This document shows positions 10,132-22,100 of a stretch of 64,000 nucleotides of DNA, piece after piece (within the stretch, counting starts at the first letter, position 1; the number at the start of each line of letters is the position of its first letter). Where the stretch lies: positions 18,717,067 through 18,781,066 of the forward strand of contig BTRK01000002.1 of the NCBI GenBank assembly GCA_036245805.1. Reading direction: 5' to 3'. The notes beneath the pieces are model-generated. The model did not search any database. It had not been told where the DNA came from and was given only the letters and a program-made list of their open reading frames with translations. The translations under genes were made by a program, and so were the position numbers. Source of the DNA: Pristionchus mayeri (taxonomy: Eukaryota; Nematoda; Chromadorea; Rhabditida; Neodiplogasteridae).

Positions 10132-13100
10132 ATGAGTGAGAGCAGCAGAAAGGCTGTCAAAGTGAGTCTTCTGTATTCCCTTTTTGGTTGTATTCCTCCA
10201 ATAATTGTCTGTCAGGCAATGGACGGCAGTTCTGTCGATAGACGGAAGTACGAGACTCTTCGGGAACAGCACGTACTGTTCGAGAAACTCAAAAGAGCAA
10301 CATCGACCTGTCTCGTTGTGGATGAGAATACGAGTAGAGAGAAAGTGAGAGAATGGAGGAGGAGAATGGAAGACGAATGGAATAGAGAGGAGGTGAGGAG
10401 AGGAAGGAGACCATTCACACTAACTCATTGCAGGGAAGGACTCCTCTGGGGTTTAGATTGGGAGAGAAGGAAATGAACTCGCAATGGGCAAAAGTGAGTG
10501 GATGGAGCATGGAACACGAGTATGAAAATCTTCGCAGGCAGCTGAGATCAACATCCACAAAGTACAGCACACTCCTCAATTTCAGACTGAACGACGCAGA
10601 AAGATCATTTTATCGATAAAAGAACAGGTAGGTAAATATCAATTAGTAATTAATACAGTTGTTGTATCATTCAAATTGCTCGTAGTTGTATGATTGTATG
10701 ATGGGTGTTTGTGCGCAGGAAAAGACGATGGAAAATGAAGCAGAGGATCGATTGAGCAAGTATGCAAAGGTACTGTAAACATTAATTGATGGAGAAGAAG
10801 AAGATCCTTCAGGAATCTCAAGATATCGATCGCTTGAATGAACTCAAGAGAATATTCGATCAAAAGAAGGCCAAATTCGATAAATACGTGGAGACTGAGG
10901 GACTGGTGAGTGGATACGGATAACGAGTCATTAATTGCCCCTCATCAGAAACGTTGGTCGATGGTCTTCCAATCCGCAACTCCGAGCAAGGCAGTCATCA
11001 AGGCTCCCCTTCAAATTAATGTCAATGCATCCACAATGAAAGCCCGAACTCGAGAATACGTGAGTGGAATGGAATTGTCAGTCGGATGAGTGAATCTGAC
11101 ACATTCGTATAGCTGTACTGTACAGTTTATCGAGTACCTATAATGTAATAACGTATCTCTCTACTTCACAATGGGTTCCTTCAGTCATCCGACCCTTCGG
11201 TGGTTCTTCTCTCTTCTCCTCTCCTCCATCTCGAATCGTGTGCGGTGATGCCTAGGAGGAACTACTTCCTCAGTGTCAGAACGAATTTCAAGGTGAGTCC
11301 ACTATTCGTCGAAGAAGGACGTTTCCGAATGTTCCAAAAATGTCCGCAGTAAGGTGTAAAATGATTTCTTTGAGACTCCGGACACGAATTCGCTCTCTCA
11401 CATTCCTTACGTGGGAGATAGAAACCACGATGAAGATGCATTCACAAAGGAACTGGTCAAATTGTATAGTGAGGTGATCTGAAATTTCACAAGTCTAAAG
11501 AAAGATTAACTGATCTCGTGATACAGTGAAAGATCTCATCCCCAGGGAATTCACGGAACTCGTCACCCCTACAAAAATGGAATGAACGATCGAATTCTTT
11601 TCGAGATGCTCGAAGTCATCGATTATTTGACCAGGAACGAACGTGAGAAACAATGGAGACGCAATCCTGAATCATACACTTCATTATTTTCATCCCACAT
11701 GAATTGAATTCAGCTGATCTTCGAGATCGATACTTGGCTGGTCTCACTCATCTCTTCCCCGATAAGATCGTGTTGAGGGAGATTCACAAAAAGTGAGCGA
11801 GTCTCCTCCTTCTCATTCACTCTTCTTACTCTTCAATGCAGATCCATTTGCCTTCGTCTTCGATTCGAGGATGCAGAGAGACTTCCTCACTCAGCACCTT
11901 CACGTGCCTACTGCGGACTTCCAACGGTGAGAGAGGGATTCATCCATCTGCAATTCAATCCATTCAGGAAGTACTTCGTAGTGAGATGATCACTGAAGAA
12001 GACTCCAGTGAATGCTATCGATGCGGCAATTTCGAATGTGATCGACATGAGAATATAGGTGAAGGATCAAAGTTAAACTCATCCCTAACTTCCTCTCTCC
12101 AGAAGTATCGACTCTGAAAGAGTACGACAAACCGCCAGAAGCTCCATTGGACTTCATGAGCGATACCTCTCCTTGTTCATTCCTCTGCCATCTTTTCTTC
12201 GAAGAGAGAATGGCCCATCAAGAGAAGAACATCAGAGAAAAGAGATGGAAGAACGGAGAGTGGAAACCATTCTGGTACAAGGTAGGCAATATAATTGTTT
12301 ATCATTCTCCCATCGATGTCATACTGCAGATAGACATCGATGGGAGAACCGAAAAATAGAACTAAATCCACGAAATTGCAGATAATTGTGAAGGAGAGTA
12401 AGAAACGAGGAGTGAAGAGGAGAGGGAATGGAAGAGGAAGAGAAGTGAAGAGAATGAGAGTGGACGGGAATGAAGATGAAGAGAATGATGATGACGAAAG
12501 TGAGATACTTCTATTTATTTGCAGTTTTGAAATCGGTAACTTTGAAACAATTGTCAGTCAAATATCTGGTTGAATTGAGTAACAATTGTTCCAGAAAAGT
12601 TTTGAAGATGAATGCAACAGTTCTGATGAGGAGGAAGAAAAGAGTGCAGATGGAGATGAGAATGAAGAGAATGACGAAGAGGAAATGAATGGAGGGAGTG
12701 GAAGAGAAGAAGACGATGAGAGTGAAGAGAGTAAGTGGACAACTTATGGATAATATGGATGATTCTCCTTAGATGGAAGGGCAGCTTCTCATTGCTCTCG
12801 ATCAAGCAGAAGAAGTCAATCGATTGCCGAGTCTGAACTACTTTCGATCTACGGAGTGGCGAATGAGACCATCGGGGAAGAGGAGAGTAAAAGCGATGAG
12901 GGGAGCAATGAAGCAGGTCAGACCAACAACGTCATCAGAGGAGGGTCATTCAATAGAGCGAATACAAATCGTATTAGAACAAATGACTTCAGAGATTAAC
13001 GAAAAATCATGCCGATATTTATTGCAGGTATGCGAGAGGAGGGAGACGTCAAAGAGGATCCGAGAATGAGTGGAGAGGAGATGGAAAATGAGAGAGGAAG

Positions 13101-16071
13101 AGGAAGTGGTGGGGAGAACAAAAGAGCTGATGGAAGACATGGGGATAAGCTGATTGGAGATGTGAAGAAGGAAGGGGAGAAGGAGACGAATGACGGAGAG
13201 AGGAAGAACGATGATCGAGATGAATTTGAGAATCAGGGAGATGAAGAGAAGAGATCGAAGAATGAAACCTTGGAAGACGGAGACAAGGGTATCCAAAGAA
13301 GATTGAATGAGCGAGATGAGAAGGAAGAAAGAATGAAAGTGGAGAAGCTAATTGAAGAAGATGGAGGCACTGCACATGATGGATCTGAGTATGCGAGGAG
13401 AAGTGAGGAGAACGAAGAGAGAGGATATTGGGGAGTGGAAGGAAGAAGATCGAGGGAAGAACAAAGAGATTCTGATGACAATGAGGAAACGATTGATGGA
13501 TTACCCGATATCGGGGGAGAAGAAGTTTTCGAAGATGAAGAAGAAGAATCATCGATGGATGGATCAAGAGAGAATAAATATGAGAAGGAATTTGAATACA
13601 TGGATGGATATGAGAGTGAAGATAGTGAAGAGGGCGAAGAAGAGGGAAACTCTCGGGATCTTCCTCGTCTAGGAAGAAAGGGATCGGACAGTCCTTTTGG
13701 AGAGAGCAGTGATGATGAAGAGGAGGAGGAAGAGAGAGAAGGATACGAAGGAAGGAGCAATGAGAAGATGGATGAAGAGAGTGAAGAGGATGAAGAGTCG
13801 GAAGAGAGAAGTGAAGAGGACGAAGAGGATTCATCTCAGAAGATGAGCAGTGATGAAGAGAGAGATCGAGATGGAAGATGTGCAAGAGAACTCTCATTCA
13901 TGGGATTGAGAGCACTGAGTAAATCAAGGAGAGATAGTGAGAGTAGTAGATCAGAGGAAGAAGAGGAGGAATGGAGTGAAGGGAGTGAATGGAAGGACGA
14001 AGTAGTGGCTGAGGAAGGAGAATGCAGATATGTGAGGACGGTGAGGGAATTCTATTTCATTATGAAGAAGTCATAGAAAGAATTTATGATGGTCAAATGA
14101 AAATGTTTTGTAGAGGCGTTCGTTCATTATTGGCAGTAGAGACATACCGCCTAGGAGATGGAGGGAGAAAATGAAGGTCGAAGGTCTTCCCAAACCATTC
14201 TGGTCTGAGAAGGAGGAAAAACGAGTGAAGGTGAAGAGTCACATTTATCTAGCTTATAGTCTTGTTTTCCATCCAGAAAGCACTAACTCGTGGTCAATCC
14301 ATCTGCGAGATTGTGAGTGAATTACAAGCGAATTGGATTATGTTTGGAAGGAGAAGAAGATATCGAGAGTGCTATCAGGTGCTGAGGATTTCTTCCACCA
14401 ACCCTTCATTGAATTGTATTCAGGTACACGCGTATCTCCAATCGAGAGGACTCGTCCCTGTCAAGCAGGAGTACAACAAGGATCCGTGAGTATCCCTTGA
14501 TCAACTCCGCAGATTTCAACTTTATCCTCTCCTCTGCAGCGAACTCTCGACTGCTGATCGACTGCAAATCCAACGGATATGGAGAAAATTCAATGCGACT
14601 ACAGAGATGAAAGTGAGATTATCGATCGATTTGATGGGCTGATCTTTGGTCTCAGAACGATCACAAACTCACTCCTTGTTTCCACCCTGGACGATGCGAT
14701 GAGCAGACGAATCCGCCCTGCGAATGCTTCCAGTGAGAAATATTCTGTTTGGTTTTGTATTGGAATCCAGTGAGAATGATTCCTCTTCTATTCATTCGGT
14801 TATTATTGATTTAATCGATGTAGCATAACTTTAATTCAGATTGGACATTCCTTGCACTAAATTCTGCGGCTGCGACGTTCGATGTCGCATTAAATTCCCC
14901 GGATGCATGTGTGCACCAGGTAAAGAGAGAAGGGAGGATTGACTAGTGATGATGCAAGGGAAGAGTAGCCAAGTGGTGTAATGGAGTTGCATAAGTGGTG
15001 TATCATTGAGGTAAGTGTCACAGTAAGCAGTGTCCGTGCTACTTCGCCAGTTGGGAATGCGACCCCGACACATGCAAATCATGTGGATGTGATGAGTCAG
15101 TTCATATTTACATTTGTAATTGTATTTTCAAAGCGAAATTGTAGTTCGAACAAAGCCGAAAGAAGAGACTGCCAGAATAGACCGATATCGCTCGGCAAAA
15201 AGAAGAGGATCTTCGTAAGTTTAGTTTTTCAACCGTAATTAATCGATCAATAATCAGGCGTCTCGTTCCGAGATCGCAGGGTACGGTGCCTTTATTGGAG
15301 AGGATGTTAGGAAGGGCGAATTGATAGAGGAGTACGTGGGAGAGGTCAGACGATCGTCTTTCACTGTTTGCCCTTCCGACTGTTGCACAGATAGATCAGA
15401 TTTCACAAATAGCCACTCGTTTCTCAGATAATCTCAGTGGAGGAATCAGAGAGGAGAGGACACATGTATGATAAGCTCAGACTAAGCTACACATTCAGTA
15501 TGTCATGTTTAGATCTGTGAATCATTCTAAAAGGATGACTAAAAAATTACATAATTTTGTACTCACGTAGGATTTTTTAACGTTTATTCAGCCCTTAACG
15601 AGGAAGAAGTCGTGGATGCAACTCTGGCAGGAAATGTTGCACGATTCATCAACCACTCCAAGTTCCCGAACTGTGTCGCAAGAGTGAGGAGAATACTAAT
15701 CATTCAACAACTGAAAATATACCTCGAATTCTTCCTCCTTTTTGTAGAATGAAAGAATGAAACTGCAGGTGTTCGTCGTGAAAGGCGACCATCGAATAGG
15801 AATCTTCGCAAGGAGAGATCTCTTTTTGGTGAGAATTTACAGTTGAAATATTGGCAAGCGTATCAGTTTTCAGGGCGAGGAGCTCTTCTTCAACTACGGA
15901 TACAGGAAGGAACACGTGGAGGCATTCACGAATAAGGAGAGAGAAGGATGGTGAGAGAAATGGAGAGGGATAGAAGAGAATGAGAATTGATTGAGTGATC
16001 GTAGGATATTCCGAGTCACTACTTGTAAAGTTTTGGAGAGCTCGATGCCTGAAAGGGTGCACTTGCAGTGA
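10132..16071 (+). CDS. Enhancer of zeste-type histone H3K27 methyltransferase (EZH2/MES-2 homologue)
   Basis: Catalytic subunit of Polycomb repressive complex 2, a nuclear enzyme that methylates H3 Lys27. Over twenty exons join in phase. Early exons carry IPYVGDR (EZH2: IPYMGD) and [20 protein letters not shown]. Next comes a Cys cluster ([13 protein letters not shown]), then a Glu/Asp/Ser/Arg-rich expansion of about 470 residues (12382-14040), and a SANT-like segment [18 protein letters not shown]. The pre-SET CXC domain includes [16 protein letters not shown] and [18 protein letters not shown]. The SET domain uses exons 15258-15344, 15428-15497, 15592-15683, 15769-15828 and 15874-15950, with IAGYGAFI, the cofactor-site motif [15 protein letters not shown] and [11 protein letters not shown]. 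Catalytic motifs are intact. The last exon (16005-16071) is short; a different frame there stays open to 16213 with an acidic tail, so the C-terminus is uncertain. One splice in the CXC-SET linker near 15095-15145 is also ambiguous. Confidence 0.93.
12305..12348. repeat. Perfect 16-bp inverted repeat inside a short E(z) intron
   Basis: Arms 12305-12320 and 12333-12348 (TTCTCCCATCGATGTC and its exact complement) are separated by a 12-nt loop, inside an intron of only about 100 nt. In the pre-mRNA it would form a stable hairpin between donor and acceptor. Confidence 0.8.
12525..12535 (+). other. Predicted 11-nt microexon of the E(z) gene
   Basis: The exon ending at 12499 leaves in phase 1, while the exon starting at 12595 must be entered in phase 0. 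The 11 bases at 12525-12535 (TTTTGAAATCG) are flanked by a tttgcag acceptor and a gtaact donor and correct the phase exactly. Joining the two large exons directly gives an immediate stop. Confidence 0.5.
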
Positions 16072-16761
16072 CATCGCTCTGCTGGACACGACGATGAATA
16101 GAAGAGTGGAAGAGAATGGAGAAGAATCAGAGGATGAAGATGATGAAGAGATGGATTCACGTGGGAATCCCCTCGACAGGAGAACGGAAGATGAAGAAAA
16201 CGCTGTCGATTAGAGATCAATTTTAAAGCTCCTGGGTAATTAACCAGAGAGATCGCTGTGCTTTATGTATATATCAATCATCATCCGATTAATATACGAA
16301 ATAAAGAAGAAGAGTAAGATATACATCTCATTTCTTATTTCATCCTTCCTGTGAATCTCAACGACTCTTTGTTCAACTTGCGATTGGGCATTATCTAGAA
16401 ATGAATCTGAGTGGAGAATAGTGCAACCATCTCTTTGCTCTGTGGTGTCATCAGAATTCAACCGACCAAAGTTACGAACATAAATTGTTTATTACAATTT
16501 ACAATGAAACTATTGAATGAAACAATGTACGAAAGGCACACAAATAATGTTTACCCGTTTTCGTGGCAACGCGCCTACGAACAGTAATTGAATATATACT
16601 CGATTTCGGAAAGACAAATTGCACTTTCAATTGATGTAAATTGCATACGAAGAACTAATGGGAGCGAAAAACATCAGAAATTGGGAATGCAGACTAGATA
16701 GGAATGATTTTCCAGAGAAATTTTAAAGATAACAAAAGATACCGGCATGAATTAGAATAAA
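16072..16761. other. Spacer downstream of E(z)
   Basis: About 690 nt of AT-rich sequence with no supported exon apart from the possible extension of E(z) to 16213. It is the convergent 3' flank of the E(z) and BTB genes. Confidence 0.45.
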
Positions 16762-17151
16762 TTAGAACAGTCCTACGATCTCTCCATCGAATCCACCCTG
16801 TTCTTCGTCATCAACTTCATCCTCCATTTTGGGCTCAACCGGGATGTATCTGTATAAGCAATCAATTATGGCAAATTCACAAATCGTTCATTCTTGCAAC
16901 CTCTCTTGAGAAATTACTACAATATCTCTAATATCCGAATGCTACTGAGTGAACGAGGAGGTCTCTGACCTCTCTTCGATGCTCTCTTCGAATCTGCATC
17001 CCGAATGGAAATCCCAGAGAAAGAAGTTGGCATCAGGAGCTACCTTCATCGACTGGAGATGGAGGAGATAATCTGATCTCATCGAGAGCAGAGAGTGATC
17101 CAGCTCTAGAAGGACCATTATTACCATCTTTCTGCATTGACGAACTATGAC
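16762..17151 (-). other. Possible extra 3' exons of the BTB gene or a separate small gene
   Basis: Exon-like blocks occur on the minus strand at about 17131-17048 (frame with NNGPSRAGSLSALDEIRL), at about 17001-16978, and at about 16852-16762 (one frame ends KMEDEVDDEEQGGFDGEI then GLF and stop). Good donor and acceptor sites are present, but I could not put all three in one consistent phase with the BTB exon at 17265-17152. They may be an alternative, longer C-terminus of that protein. Confidence 0.3.
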
Positions 17152-18515
17152 TTATTCAGGTGTGTAATAATAGTGCCTCTCACTCGATAATTGGACGTCG
17201 TAGTTGTCGTCTCCTCTGAAGTCGTCGATGTCTTCGAGAGATCGAAGTGAAGAAAGACAACGCATCTAAATGAGACATCTCATCACAATGCAACTGTAGG
17301 GGGTCGACACAGCCATCTAATGTATATAAACTGAAGATGTTGGGTTGAAACGAACCCTCAATTTGGGGAGGTCGAATCTATGCGCGAGATGGAGTAGTTG
17401 GTACTCGTTGAAGAGATCGGATCCTGATTCGGAGAGAAGGAACTTCTCAATCTCGGCAATCACCAAGAGGGAATCAGTAGAGTATGCCCATCGGAGGAGA
17501 CAAAGAAGGGTCGTGTCTGCAGAGGGAGAGAAGGGTTGGGGAGGGAAGGAGAGAGGGGAAGGGAGGACTCACTATCGAGGGATCGCAGGGAGAACGGATT
17601 CAGCGGCTGGCACAAATCGACGAAATCTGCAAGGGAGAAGAGTCAATATTAATACGTTGTAGAAATTATCATATTATTGAGATTGAGTCTAAGACCAGAC
17701 AGAAGATAAGTATAAGTGGGATACTGACGGACGAAGTGGAATCCCCTGAGATGTGCGAATTGTCCGAGTGGACTTCCCTTCATCGAAGCATACACCATCG
17801 ACTGCAGAATTATTCGAACTTGACGACGCTGCTGAAATATAACATGTTTAATATTGGAACAACTTTACTTTTTTGATATGTTACTTTTCTAATTAGCCAT
17901 TGTTGAAAGCCTCAATTTCAATCATGGAATAGATTCGAAACTTTTCGAAAACTAGCCTTGATGAAGTCAATTTCGTGGAGCAGTCCGATTCTCTCGTACT
18001 CGATGTCCCCCAGAGTGGTGATTGTAGAAGGGAGACGGAGCAGACTGCAGATCAAGGATCAACTAGTGTAACCAGATCGAGAGGTCACACATCAAAAGAA
18101 GGAAGAGAGAGGGGATATTCTAACCGGTGGCACTCCTCGCTCCTCGCTGCATCTCCCCTTAGCTTTGACTCCACTAGATCCATATTGACGGTTTCGGCTG
18201 AGGAAAAGATGGGATTGAATATGGGTATCCGATTCCCATGACCAGAGGTCTCCCTCGACCATTCACACGAATGAGGTGAGAAAGAGATACCGGGAGGTGA
18301 ATCCCCCAGAGGAGATTACGGTGGGAAAGAGAAAACAACTCACGAGTAGGATTTCGTTCTCGCTCCTTCATCATGTCCACTGTTGCATTGTGGTAGGTGG
18401 AGAGGGGATCGAAGAGGGAAGTGAAGGAGGGAGAGAGAGGAGTCATCGAAGGGCTCATCATCATTGATGAATACGAGAGAAGGAGATCGTTTATATATTC
18501 AGAGTGAGAATCCAA
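17152..18515 (-). CDS. BTB-domain protein, nematode BATH-like
   Basis: Seven exons on the minus strand join in phase: 18515-18344, 18197-18125, 18044-17957, 17831-17729, 17626-17573, 17516-17356 and 17265-17152, giving 254 residues. The N-terminal 60 residues are Ser/Met-rich and unassigned. The C-terminal half resembles the second half of a worm BTB/POZ domain: FVDLCQPLNPFSLRSLDN, then LLRWAYSTDSLLVIAEIEKFLL, then YQLLHLAHRFDLPKLRMRCL, matching the family pattern RCExFLL...LKLADRYxLxxLxxxCL. Such proteins usually recruit targets to cullin-3 ubiquitin ligases. No MATH domain is visible and the first BTB strands are poorly conserved, so it may be a diverged member. The intron between 17957 and 17831 appears to use a GC donor. 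The protein class is moderately sure, the function is inference. Confidence 0.7.
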
Positions 18516-19109
18516 GTGGGCGGGGCTGGATCAGACTTTGTGAGGTGCGAAATTGGGATTAGGAGATAGCGGGGTTCGTAAAGACTGACGATTAGATAGG
18601 AGGGAGAGGGAGACTGAATGATTGACAGGGAGGAAGGGGAGGGATACGATAGGGGAGGAGTCAGAGAGGGAGGGGGGAGGGGGGGGGGGAGGGAGTCTTC
18701 TAGCCATGGGGAAGAACTGCTGTCAGCAAGAGGAACGAATCAGCCCCAGTGGTACCAATTTACGATGTGATATCTGAGTGCTCATCAATCTCCCATAGAC
18801 AGACTATAAAACAGTGTGTAAGAGGTTCTGATAGACAACAGTTCACACTCTGATTTATGATCCAATTTATCTGGCTAGAACAACGAGAAAAACAAATCGA
18901 ACCCGAATCATTACTGTAAAACTTAGATACGCATGCAATTTTAACACAATCGAGCGCTTAATCAATAAATTAAAGTAAACAATAAATAAATCACCTAATC
19001 TGATATTTCTCTTCCTAAAAATGACATGCAATATATTTTGGGCTAATACCACATCCACCGTATTCTACACAGATAACCGGAATTGATTGATGCTTAGTCA
19101 ATCGATGAT
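18516..19109. other. Spacer between the BTB promoter and the ASCC3 3' end
   Basis: About 600 nt with no supported exon. It contains a dense purine run with long G tracts at about 18600-18700 just upstream of the BTB start, and AT-rich sequence (18840-19060) likely to be ASCC3 3' UTR. Confidence 0.5.
18659..18698 (+). repeat. G-tract cluster (possible G-quadruplex)
   Basis: The stretch has runs of 3, 6 and 10 or more G separated by single A or AGA, about 150 nt upstream of the BTB start codon. Four G tracts with short loops meet the simple quadruplex pattern. Confidence 0.6.
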
Positions 19110-22100
19110 CTACCGTACTAGGACAGGGATAGTGTACTCTTGGTCGATTCCCAAGTAGCAATCCGACTGAATCACCAGTGTTAGATCGATGCGGCCACTG
19201 AAATTATCATTTATTATTGGGCGATTCCTTTAGGAAGAGAGACTCTGCAAGCTTAATTACGCGAACAAAATAATTTTTCATTCGAGTGGATTGATCTTCC
19301 AATTGCGTACTTTGGTGATCCCTTGAGAGATCTCTCTCCCCCATCGTCCAATCCACTACCATGATCCTCCTCACCTCTTCTCGGGTGCTCTGAATCGTAG
19401 ATTGGCCCTTCCATTTCCCATCACTGGTGCGAGTGGAGTTGATGAGAGGAGGAGATCTTCTTCTTTCACTCCGAGGGAGATCAACCACGATGCCGATTTA
19501 TCCTTCGGCCAATGGGGAAGAATCGCTTCTGATTGATACTGAAAGAGTTACTCGTATCTATTGATATGCTATCATTCATCTCTTGAATCGTACTGACTTT
19601 CTCTCTTCGCTTGACTCTCTCGATAGGTCGTCACTCCGTTTAGCTCAAGTCTCCTCCATTGCGCAAGTCTCTTTAGCTATCGCTGCCGCTTTGATACAGT
19701 TTGTGTGATTATCCAGTACTAGGTCTAATCCCTGCTTGCGTAATCCATCGGGTGCTCGTCCCGTCATTCTAATCAGTCCTCGGTATCTCTCTCTATTTAT
19801 CTCCCTCCATCTCTCACTCTGTCTCCCTATCACAGAGGGGGCAGATCATCCGAGGGTGCGAATCTCTCCTTTTACTCCTCATTTCCGCCCGTCAGTCTAT
19901 GAATGGGTGAGAGATCGGGAGAGATCAGAGCAAGTCCTCCTTTCCCTCCTCCTCCCCCAACCTAGACTGTCTACATCGGGTCTGTCTCTCCTGCTTCCAT
20001 TACACTCAATCGGGTCGGTGGTCCATCCATCTTGATAGGAGGGGGAGAAACTATGGGGAGGGCGGTACAGTCAAAGGACGCGTATGTCTCCTTCTTCTCT
20101 ACCATCCAATCAGTTTACGTCTTCCGGCTCTATTCCCTCCTCTTGTGCTGTCTACTAGAGCTATCTCTCCTTTCCATCGAAATCAAAACACAACCGATGT
20201 TTAGACAATCAACAAAAAGTGCCTCCCACAGAAAGAAACGATAGTATCAAATGCTTATCTAAACCGTTCCTCTTTGGACTTCTATTCAAAACGAGATTGA
20301 TCAATAGTAACCCCCTCACCTTTCCGGGTCCTCTCGTCTCCATCTTCAGTCTGAGAGTGCACACTCTACCCTTCTCCACTTCGATTGCCGTCCTCTCTCC
20401 TCTCTCATCTAATCTCATCGTCGGCCCATCGTCCATCGAGTATGAAATCACTCGGAGGATCGGCCAACGAGCAAGGGCAGTCAGAACCTGCAGAGGGGGG
20501 ATGAGAGGGCGGAGCGACGAGAGGTGACAGACGCATCTCTCGCCAGTCAACATTATGACCCATAAGCGTAGGTTCGTGAAAGATCATGGTGTAGAATGAT
20601 CCAGTTCATAAATGTAATAACCTCCTCAGCCTCCTTGTCACTGAGTGTCGTCCTCTCCATCATCTTCGCCTTTCCTCGCTTTACCACCTCAAATTTCCAC
20701 GATTACTTTGTAAAATATTTAATCCTTTAAAAAATACACTAAAAATTTTTAAAAAAATACACTAAAAAATAGTTTCATCAGACCGTATTCGGTATAGATA
20801 TTTTCTCTTTTTTCTGTCTCTACAGTATAATCCTACCGTACCTCATTGGTGCCTACTGCTCTCACCACGCCGAGCTCTTCCTGCAGAGTTGGCACTGTGG
20901 CGCGCACACTGCAAAACCAAATCCTCCAAAAGAACAAATTAAGGGGAAAACTAAAGAGGTGAATCGAAATATCGACCACTTCACTAATTGAGTGGATGGT
21001 AATGTATTAGGTTGTTGCATAAGTCTTGACCGATTTTATCATTTTCAAATTCCGACTTCTACATACATTCATGTGCGCTTTGGCAGCATGTGTCTTTTGT
21101 GATATATAGAAGATGTAATACACTTTCTAGCGCACTATATTGTATCAATGTCATTTCAATAATATGGGCACGAACTTAGACGAAAGTAGTGCACTTGAAC
21201 GTTCTCGTTTCGTATTTCTCCAGTCTCCTATTTCCTTAGGAACATACAAAGTGCAAACCCCATAGCATTATCGTAGAGTGTGATGAATGTACATCATATC
21301 AAACCACTAATGGTAATCAGTGCTTGAAATTGCTAAAAATTTAAGAAAATCTGGAAATGCGCTCAGATAGTTCTTTGCCAATGGATATGATGAACCCATG
21401 CCCATGCCCATGCCATTTTCGTGCCGTACGATATAGATATATATTTTGTTTTTAAAAGTGATCAATGTGTGGTGTTATTATCCCTATTCAAGTAAAGTAT
21501 GGAATCTAGTTTCATTCGACGTGATTATTCTTCCAGAAATTAGTGGTGAAAATTTGAATGCCGAATTTTGCACATTTGGCTAGTTTATGTCTCTCGCACA
21601 ACTATAATGTTTGACATATTGTGGTAATCTGAACCAGCAACCCATAGTCTACAGTCACTTTTGTGAAAATTATTTGAAAATCATTCATCGCTGAATGGAG
21701 ATTTAATTTTCAAAGTATCTGAAATCACGAATTTTGTGATTTTTTCCGAAATTTCGTTTTCGGAATTTTTCAGTTTTCTGATAGAGACGAACAACTACTC
21801 TCGAATTTTATGGGTATTTGTATAGCCCCTTTAGCGATGGTTAAAACCGACTTCCACTGAATTCAGTATCTCTTGTACTGGAGACAGTGCAATTCATTAA
21901 CTGGACAACATTTCAGTGTCTACATTCACATTCACTGGGTTCTCATGTCGAATGCGCTAAATAAGCAAGCCCATTCAACCTAGTTTTAGAAAGTGTATTA
22001 TCTATACTTCTAATTTAGCAGGGCGAAGAAGTATCGCTATATGTTCCCATCAACTAGCACCGTGTCAAATAAAAAGTGTGAAGATATGCGATAGTGTGAA

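Noticed and set aside
13049..13897. 282-codon and 175-codon minus-strand frames opposite E(z)
   Set aside because: They are His/Ser/Leu-rich shadows of the GA-rich acidic exon, which is supported by phase on both sides.
19540..20319. Nested gene in the ~780-nt ASCC3 intron
   Set aside because: Short open frames exist on both strands, but none has a domain, a good start or a splice pattern; the flanking exons join in phase 0 without them.
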